From Alteromonas sp. 5E99-2 (lineage in GTDB: Bacteria > Pseudomonadota > Gammaproteobacteria > Enterobacterales > Alteromonadaceae), in assembly GCF_017368475.1 (NCBI RefSeq), contig NZ_JAFNJE010000007.1, positions 62,001-126,000 on the forward strand: a stretch of DNA of 64,000 bases, given 5' to 3'. This document shows, one piece after another, positions 59,675-64,000 of this stretch (within the stretch, counting starts at the first letter, position 1; every line of letters begins with the position of its first letter). Both the position numbers and the translations under genes were made by a program. The notes beneath the pieces were generated by a model. The model ran no database searches, had not been told where the DNA came from, and saw nothing but the letters and a program-made list of their open reading frames with translations.

Positions 59675-60910
59675 CTAAACTGTTAATTCACTTAACTCGT
59701 ACTTACCTTCGTAGCTAGGTAACTCAGCCAATACATCGTCAGGAGATACTTGGAAAAACTCCTTGCGTCCGTTAACGAGATTTACTCTTTTTTCTTCGAA
59801 TTTATTGTGTAGGTACTTTTCGAGTGAAGGAGCGTCATCAGTAAAAGCAAATGCATGCACGTCAAATACTTCAGGAACTGATGCATCTCCTAATTCTTTA
59901 ACTCGATCATAAGGGTCTGCTCTCCTAGTCATGCCAATTTTGACCACACCTTCTCCAAATGATGTCTGATTGGAAATAATGTAGATGTATCCAGCACGTG
60001 TAAGTTGTGCAAGAGAGATCGCACGTTGTTCTTTTTCCTTAAGCTTTTCCAACTCTTGTTTATGAAGTTCGTACAAAATTCTTTGCTCTTCTGAACTTGA
60101 CTCTAACTTAACTAGCTCTTCTGCAACAAGCTTTTCCATGAGTTTGCGTTCTTTCCCGGCTTTCTCTAATGCGGCCTGAATTCGTTTCTCTTCTCGCTCA
60201 GATTCTCGCTTAATAAGGGCCTCTTCACGCTCTGCTTCTTTCAGGTCTTGCTTTAGATTATTGAGTTCATAGTTCAATCTCAATTCTTCTATTTTCAACT
60301 TTAAGTATTGATCTTTTAGGTAAGTTTTTACTATTGAGCCTGAAGCGTTGATGTCGTTAAAAGTATCCTTGGCACGCTGAATAAGGCGATTAATATTATT
60401 CCAGTCAACCAATGCTGTTGCAGCCTTAAACTCGTTGTCTAAACAGCGTAAACGAAGCTTAATTTCCCTATTGAATAGTTTTTTAGCTTCTGATTTCTTC
60501 CCATTCACTACAACATCATTCCCCATGCTACAAACACAGGCTTTCTTTTCACTTACCAACCGCTTTAAGGATGCTTTAATATCTTGAAGACGATATTCAA
60601 TGTCTTCTACCGTCTTACCTTTTGTAAGACTCTTATACGATACGGCATCAGTCGTTCCAATACCTAAATAGTATTGAGACAAACGTTTTTCTCCTTTGCG
60701 TAAATTGGCAAGCTTGCCTTGGTAACTATCTTGTAATGAGCTGTATTCTTTTTTCAGTACAGATAGCTTCTTCTCTTCTTTTGAGGCTGGCTCATAAGTT
60801 TTTTCAATCTCAATGTCTTTTAGTTTGAGTTCGCTAAGCTTAGCGCGAGAGGTTAACAACAAGTAAATTGATGATGAAAAAAGAACTGCTAAGGCAATAG
60901 TGATATACAT
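59675..60910 (-). CDS. Membrane-anchored DUF4041 / GIY-YIG nuclease, SNIPE-like (second copy)
   Basis: 411 residues from the ATG at 60910, which has a strong AAGGAG site. N-terminal transmembrane helix (about 3-20), coiled coil, DUF4041 region (about 105-215; EKKACVCSMG, WNNINRLIQRA, YLKLKIEELRL), a long charged coiled coil (about 215-298), and a C-terminal Mug113/T5orf172 GIY-YIG nuclease (307-390) with GYIYIISN, KIGMTRR (324-330), Glu364 and RKEFF (382-386). This layout is that of SNIPE, an inner-membrane nuclease reported to cut phage DNA during injection. It starts 11 bases after the stop of its paralogue, whose stop overlaps its ribosome-binding site. Confidence 0.85.
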   Translation of the reverse strand: MYITIALAVLFSSSIYLLLTSRAKLSELKLKDIEIEKTYEPASKEEKKLSVLKKEYSSLQDSYQGKLANLRKGEKRLSQYYLGIGTTDAVSYKSLTKGKTVEDIEYRLQDIKASLKRLVSEKKACVCSMGNDVVVNGKKSEAKKLFNREIKLRLRCLDNEFKAATALVDWNNINRLIQRAKDTFNDINASGSIVKTYLKDQYLKLKIEELRLNYELNNLKQDLKEAEREEALIKRESEREEKRIQAALEKAGKERKLMEKLVAEELVKLESSSEEQRILYELHKQELEKLKEKEQRAISLAQLTRAGYIYIISNQTSFGEGVVKIGMTRRADPYDRVKELGDASVPEVFDVHAFAFTDDAPSLEKYLHNKFEEKRVNLVNGRKEFFQVSPDDVLAELPSYEGKYELSELTV

Positions 60911-60921
60911 TGGCAACTCCT

Positions 60922-62271
60922 TTAAATTGAACTAGGCAATTGATTAGATACAGACTGAATATTGGATTGCTCTTTCTCAAACGCTTTGCGAATGAGTAGG
61001 CTTTCTCTGAATTCTTTTGCTTCTGCATCAAAATACCAATCACATTCAATATTTAGTTCCTCCATCGCTTTTGCTACCTCTTGGGGTGAGACTCTAAAGA
61101 ATTCCTTGCGAAGATTTTCTATGTTGACTCTCTTGTCGTTAAACTTCCGATGAAGAACTTTCTCTACTTTAGGCGCATCATCAACAAAAGTTAAAGCGTG
61201 AACGTCAAACTTAAATGGCACACTTGCGTCGCCCAGTTCACTAACTCTATCCATCGGTTCAAGGCGTCGGGTCATGCCTATTTTTACGATACCTTCACCG
61301 AAGCTACCAATATTTGAGATTACGTAGATATATCCGGCTTTAGTAATCTGTGCCTGAGATGTTGCACGCTCAAACTTACTCTCTAGATTTTCTATTTCCT
61401 TTTGCATTTTCGCTATTTTCATTTCCATGCCTGCTGCACTGGCACCATGTAACTGTTGAGCTAATTTTTGAGCTTTTATCAGATCAGATTTGCGATAGTA
61501 AATATCATCTTCAAGCTCTTCAGTATCACCCCTTGATTGCTTAGATTGCTCTCGTAATAATGCTTTTTGTTTTTTCTTTTCCTGTTTTAACTCTTCTCTA
61601 TGTTCAAGCTCACTATGCCAGACATCCAGCTCCTGCAACTTTAAGTTAAAGTATTCTGGTGAAATGGCTACATTAGCTGTTTCACCCAGCTTTTCGAGTT
61701 GTTCTTCTAATCGATAAAGTTTATTGATGGCAATGTCATAGCTAGAATGGCGCATTTGTTTCCTGATAACATCAAACTCAGCGTTAAACGCTTTCAATAA
61801 AAGGCTTTGGTACGCATTTACCATTTGAGTGCCTTTACTTTTGCTACCAAACCATTCCCAATTGGAATATGCAGTTGTAGCTCCGCCGCGCTTTATAACT
61901 TGAAATTGTTGGTCTAGACATTTTTCTATTTGATTTTTAAGGGATTCACGGTCATCAAACCTAAAAGTTGGGGGAAGTAAGCCTACGTCTATATATTTAA
62001 GCTTATCGTCATTTTTACTAAGTGTTTGGAGAAGTTTGTCATAGATAGGCTTACCATCACTTAGTCTCCGCTCGACTTCTTCAAAAGACTTTTGAAGTTC
62101 CTGAACAATATCGTCTATTGGCTTATCCTTGAGAGCCTTTTCTTTTCTTTCGATTTCAGCGGATAAATTCTTTTTCTTTCGAGAGGTAAAATATGCTGCA
62201 AGCAAAGTTGACATAGTTAACATTACTAGTAGCAGCCAAGTTAAATGATGAGGGTCAACTTCCTTTAACAT
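60922..62271 (-). CDS. Membrane-anchored DUF4041 / GIY-YIG nuclease, SNIPE-like (first copy)
   Basis: 449 residues. Transmembrane helix at about 11-27, coiled coil (33-90), DUF4041-like region (about 105-222; NAYQSLLLKAFNAEFDVI, EYFNLKLQELDVWH), charged coiled coil (225-305), and a C-terminal Mug113-type GIY-YIG domain with GYIYVISN (313-320), KIGMTRR (330-336), Glu370 and RKEFF (388-392), then about 55 extra residues. Paralogous to the next gene, strongly alike in the nuclease domain but diverged in DUF4041. Good ribosome-binding site (AAAGGA). The pair forms a two-gene operon. Anti-phage role is inferred from SNIPE. Confidence 0.85.
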   Translation of the reverse strand: MLKEVDPHHLTWLLLVMLTMSTLLAAYFTSRKKKNLSAEIERKEKALKDKPIDDIVQELQKSFEEVERRLSDGKPIYDKLLQTLSKNDDKLKYIDVGLLPPTFRFDDRESLKNQIEKCLDQQFQVIKRGGATTAYSNWEWFGSKSKGTQMVNAYQSLLLKAFNAEFDVIRKQMRHSSYDIAINKLYRLEEQLEKLGETANVAISPEYFNLKLQELDVWHSELEHREELKQEKKKQKALLREQSKQSRGDTEELEDDIYYRKSDLIKAQKLAQQLHGASAAGMEMKIAKMQKEIENLESKFERATSQAQITKAGYIYVISNIGSFGEGIVKIGMTRRLEPMDRVSELGDASVPFKFDVHALTFVDDAPKVEKVLHRKFNDKRVNIENLRKEFFRVSPQEVAKAMEELNIECDWYFDAEAKEFRESLLIRKAFEKEQSNIQSVSNQLPSSI

Positions 62272-62420
62272 TTATATTCCTTTATCAGACAACATCAATA
62301 ATGATTTGATTTTCACCTAGAAGCCTACTTCAAACAAAAACTCTGAAGATGTCAAACGAAGGACAGGTAAATTTAATACCTTAGTAGCAATACTAATTGC
62401 ACTGTCAACTTTTTATTATA

Positions 62421-62488
62421 CAAAATAAAAACCCCTTGAGATTTACCTGAAAGACATGAAAGTCTTAAAAATAAAGCTTCAAGAGGTT
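62421..62488 (-). terminator. Rho-independent terminator of ssb
   Basis: On the minus strand AACCTCTTGA (62479-62488) pairs with TCAAGGGGT (62431-62439) and runs into TTTTATTTTG. The loop contains a small inner hairpin (AAGACTTTCATGTCTT). It lies about 45 bases past the ssb stop. The remaining sequence up to 62272 shows no gene and should hold the nuclease-pair promoter. Confidence 0.7.
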
Positions 62489-62530
62489 CTTTATAGAATT
62501 TAACTCTACAAAATTAAATTCTTCTGGAAC

Positions 62531-63094
62531 CTAAAACGGAATATCATCGTCAAAATCAAAATCAGGCTCTGCCATCGGCGGCTTGTTTTGAGGTTGAGCA
62601 GGAGGCTGTCCACCTTGTGGAGCTTGGCTAGGTGGCTGTTGAGCATACCCGCCTTGATTACCTTGCATGTTTTGATTTTGCGGACGATTTTGGTAACCGC
62701 CACCGCCATTACCATATTGACCTTGACCACCACCTTGACCTTGGTTGCCGCCATCACCGCGACCGCCTAGCATTTGCATTTGGTCAACTATGATTTCAGT
62801 TGTGTATTTGTCTTGGCCTTGGTTATCTTGCCATTTACGTGTTTGGAGTTTGCCTTCCACATAAATTTGAGAACCTTTTTTCAAGTATTCGCCAGCCACT
62901 TCAGCCAAACGACGGTACATAGTTAGCCTGTGCCATTCTGTACGCTCTTGCATTTGCCCTTGCTGGTCTTTCCAACTTTCACTTGTTGCTAAGCTCAAGT
63001 TTGCAACCGCGTTGCCATTTGGCATGTAGCGGACTTCAGGGTCGTTCCCCAAGTTACCAACTAAGATAACTTTATTTACGCCTCTACTCGGCAT
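62531..63094 (-). CDS. ssb: Single-stranded DNA-binding protein
   Basis: 187 residues from the ATG at 63094 with an AGGAG site. OB-fold N-terminus [20 protein letters not shown], then [22 protein letters not shown] and the [14 protein letters not shown] segment; a Gly/Gln/Asn-rich linker (about 118-170) and the acidic C-terminal tail ending DDDIPF, which recruits repair and replication proteins. In relatives ssb neighbours csrD and the MSHA locus; here about 20 kb separates them. Confidence 0.97.
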   Translation of the reverse strand: MPSRGVNKVILVGNLGNDPEVRYMPNGNAVANLSLATSESWKDQQGQMQERTEWHRLTMYRRLAEVAGEYLKKGSQIYVEGKLQTRKWQDNQGQDKYTTEIIVDQMQMLGGRGDGGNQGQGGGQGQYGNGGGGYQNRPQNQNMQGNQGGYAQQPPSQAPQGGQPPAQPQNKPPMAEPDFDFDDDIPF

Positions 63095-63231
63095 TGTATT
63101 TCTCCTAGAATATATCTTGGTTGATAGTGTAACCCACAAGATAAACGAGTTTAATTGTTTTGTTTAAAAGTCGCTAATTCCGTTCCCAAGTGTGGGTTTA
63201 GCACAGGCGTTTAAACAGGCATTAGATGTAA

Positions 63232-63999
63232 TTAATTGGCTTCGTGAAGAATGCGTTGTAACACATCGGAGTCTACGCCTTTTTTGGCATTAACATACAA
63301 GGCTGTGTTGTTTGGACTCCATTTAGCGTCTAATACACCTTCTACATTACAAATTTTGGCAAGTACCGATGCAAAATCTAAAGGCGTATTGGTTACTTCC
63401 AACACCAACCGTTGTACTTTTTCATTGGTTTTCATTTTTGCACAAACAAGAATAATTACAGCCGTTACCGCAATACCAATTGAAAAGACCCAAGCCGCAG
63501 ATAAGTATTCAAGTAATAGCCCTGCCGTTGAACCGCCAACAAACGCACCAGAAAATTGAAAACTAGAATACAACCCCATTGCCGAGCCTTTTTCACCTGG
63601 CGGCGCAAGCTGAGAAACCGCACTTGGAAAAGTAGCTTCTAAATAATTAAAACCGGTGAAAAACAAGGCACCTACCACAACAACACTTGTCAGTGTTAAA
63701 GAGCCGAACGCCAAGGCTGCAAATGCGCTGATCATACAAGCTCCAGCGAGCACAATCGCTTTTGATTCTTTATTCGCGCGGGCAATATTCATTATAAAGC
63801 CAAGACCCGCCACAGAAATAACTAAAATCGGTAAATACAATTTCCATTGCATATCCAGTTCATAGCCAACTGACGATAACACCAAAGGAAATGGCACAAA
63901 CAGTAGGGTGATAGATACGTGAAGTAGAAATACGCCGACATTCAATCGCCACAATTGGGTTTTTGTCGCCAGTGCCCACAAGCCTTGCTTTTTCGGCAC
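63232..63999 (-). CDS. YajR-like MFS transporter, C-terminal part (5' end outside window)
   Basis: The frame is open to the right edge, so the gene starts outside; 255 residues are seen. They comprise about six transmembrane helices (second half of an MFS fold, including PPGEKGSAMGLYSSFQFSGAFVGG) and a C-terminal soluble domain of about 65 residues (VEGVLDAKWSPNNTALYVN) resembling the ferredoxin-like YAM domain of E. coli YajR. Substrate unknown. Ends 137 bases before ssb in the same direction; in many gammaproteobacteria an MFS gene sits beside ssb. Confidence 0.85.
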   Translation of the reverse strand: MPKKQGLWALATKTQLWRLNVGVFLLHVSITLLFVPFPLVLSSVGYELDMQWKLYLPILVISVAGLGFIMNIARANKESKAIVLAGACMISAFAALAFGSLTLTSVVVVGALFFTGFNYLEATFPSAVSQLAPPGEKGSAMGLYSSFQFSGAFVGGSTAGLLLEYLSAAWVFSIGIAVTAVIILVCAKMKTNEKVQRLVLEVTNTPLDFASVLAKICNVEGVLDAKWSPNNTALYVNAKKGVDSDVLQRILHEAN

Positions 64000-64000
64000 A

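Noticed and set aside
62506-62757. 83-codon minus-strand frame within ssb
   Set aside because: An alternate frame of the Gly/Gln-rich ssb linker, with Met/Val/Lys-rich nonsense composition.

Overview
The window is a chromosomal segment of a moderately AT-rich marine-type gammaproteobacterium. Gene content and order point to the Alteromonadales (Alteromonadaceae-like): a full MSHA type IV pilus locus directly followed by mreBCD-maf-rng-yhdP-nitrilase-tldD, mutY-yggX next to trmB, and an ArcA regulator almost identical to the enterobacterial protein. No rRNA, CRISPR array, integrase, transposase or prophage genes were seen.

Layout. 1-6.2 kb: 3' part of a YegD-like Hsp70 gene, a stand-alone thymidylate kinase, a TPR-GGDEF diguanylate cyclase, a secreted NTF2-like protein and a CadC-type membrane regulator. 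6.4-13.7 kb: tRNA-Phe with a textbook promoter, yggX-mutY, and a rightward run trmB-rsmC-glgA-sensor kinase-arcA. 13.7-26.3 kb: pmbA, darP (yjgA), then the leftward housekeeping operon mreB-mreC-mreD-maf-rng-yhdP-nitrilase-tldD with start/stop overlaps at most joints. 26.3-42.5 kb: the MSHA cluster in transcription order mshI-(PilN-like)-J-K-L-M-N-E-G-F-B-A-C-D-O-P-Q, all leftward. It holds everything needed for an extendable mannose-sensitive-haemagglutinin-type pilus: secretin, inner-membrane platform, extension ATPase with a c-di-GMP-type N domain, major and minor pilins, and a large adhesin-like MshQ.

42.6-62.5 kb: an accessory block in the place where related bacteria carry csrD/mshH between ssb and mshI. 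It contains an oversized glutamate synthase (GltB-like) followed at once by a CysJ-type diflavin reductase with no gltD or cysI nearby, rlmF, a GNAT acetyltransferase broken by one in-frame TGA, a secreted endonuclease I, a TonB_C-domain periplasmic protein, a Cache chemoreceptor, an acyltransferase-3 protein, a uracil-DNA-glycosylase-family protein, a degraded gene tail, a DUF4174 protein, and a tandem pair of membrane-anchored DUF4041 + GIY-YIG nucleases of the SNIPE anti-phage type. 62.5-64 kb: ssb and the C-terminal half of a YajR-like MFS transporter that runs off the window.

The two most interesting systems are the GltB-like/CysJ-like pair, which suggests a glutamate synthase fed by a diflavin reductase instead of GltD, and the tandem SNIPE-like nucleases, likely a two-paralogue membrane defence against injected phage DNA. 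Both are inferences from domain content and gene order.
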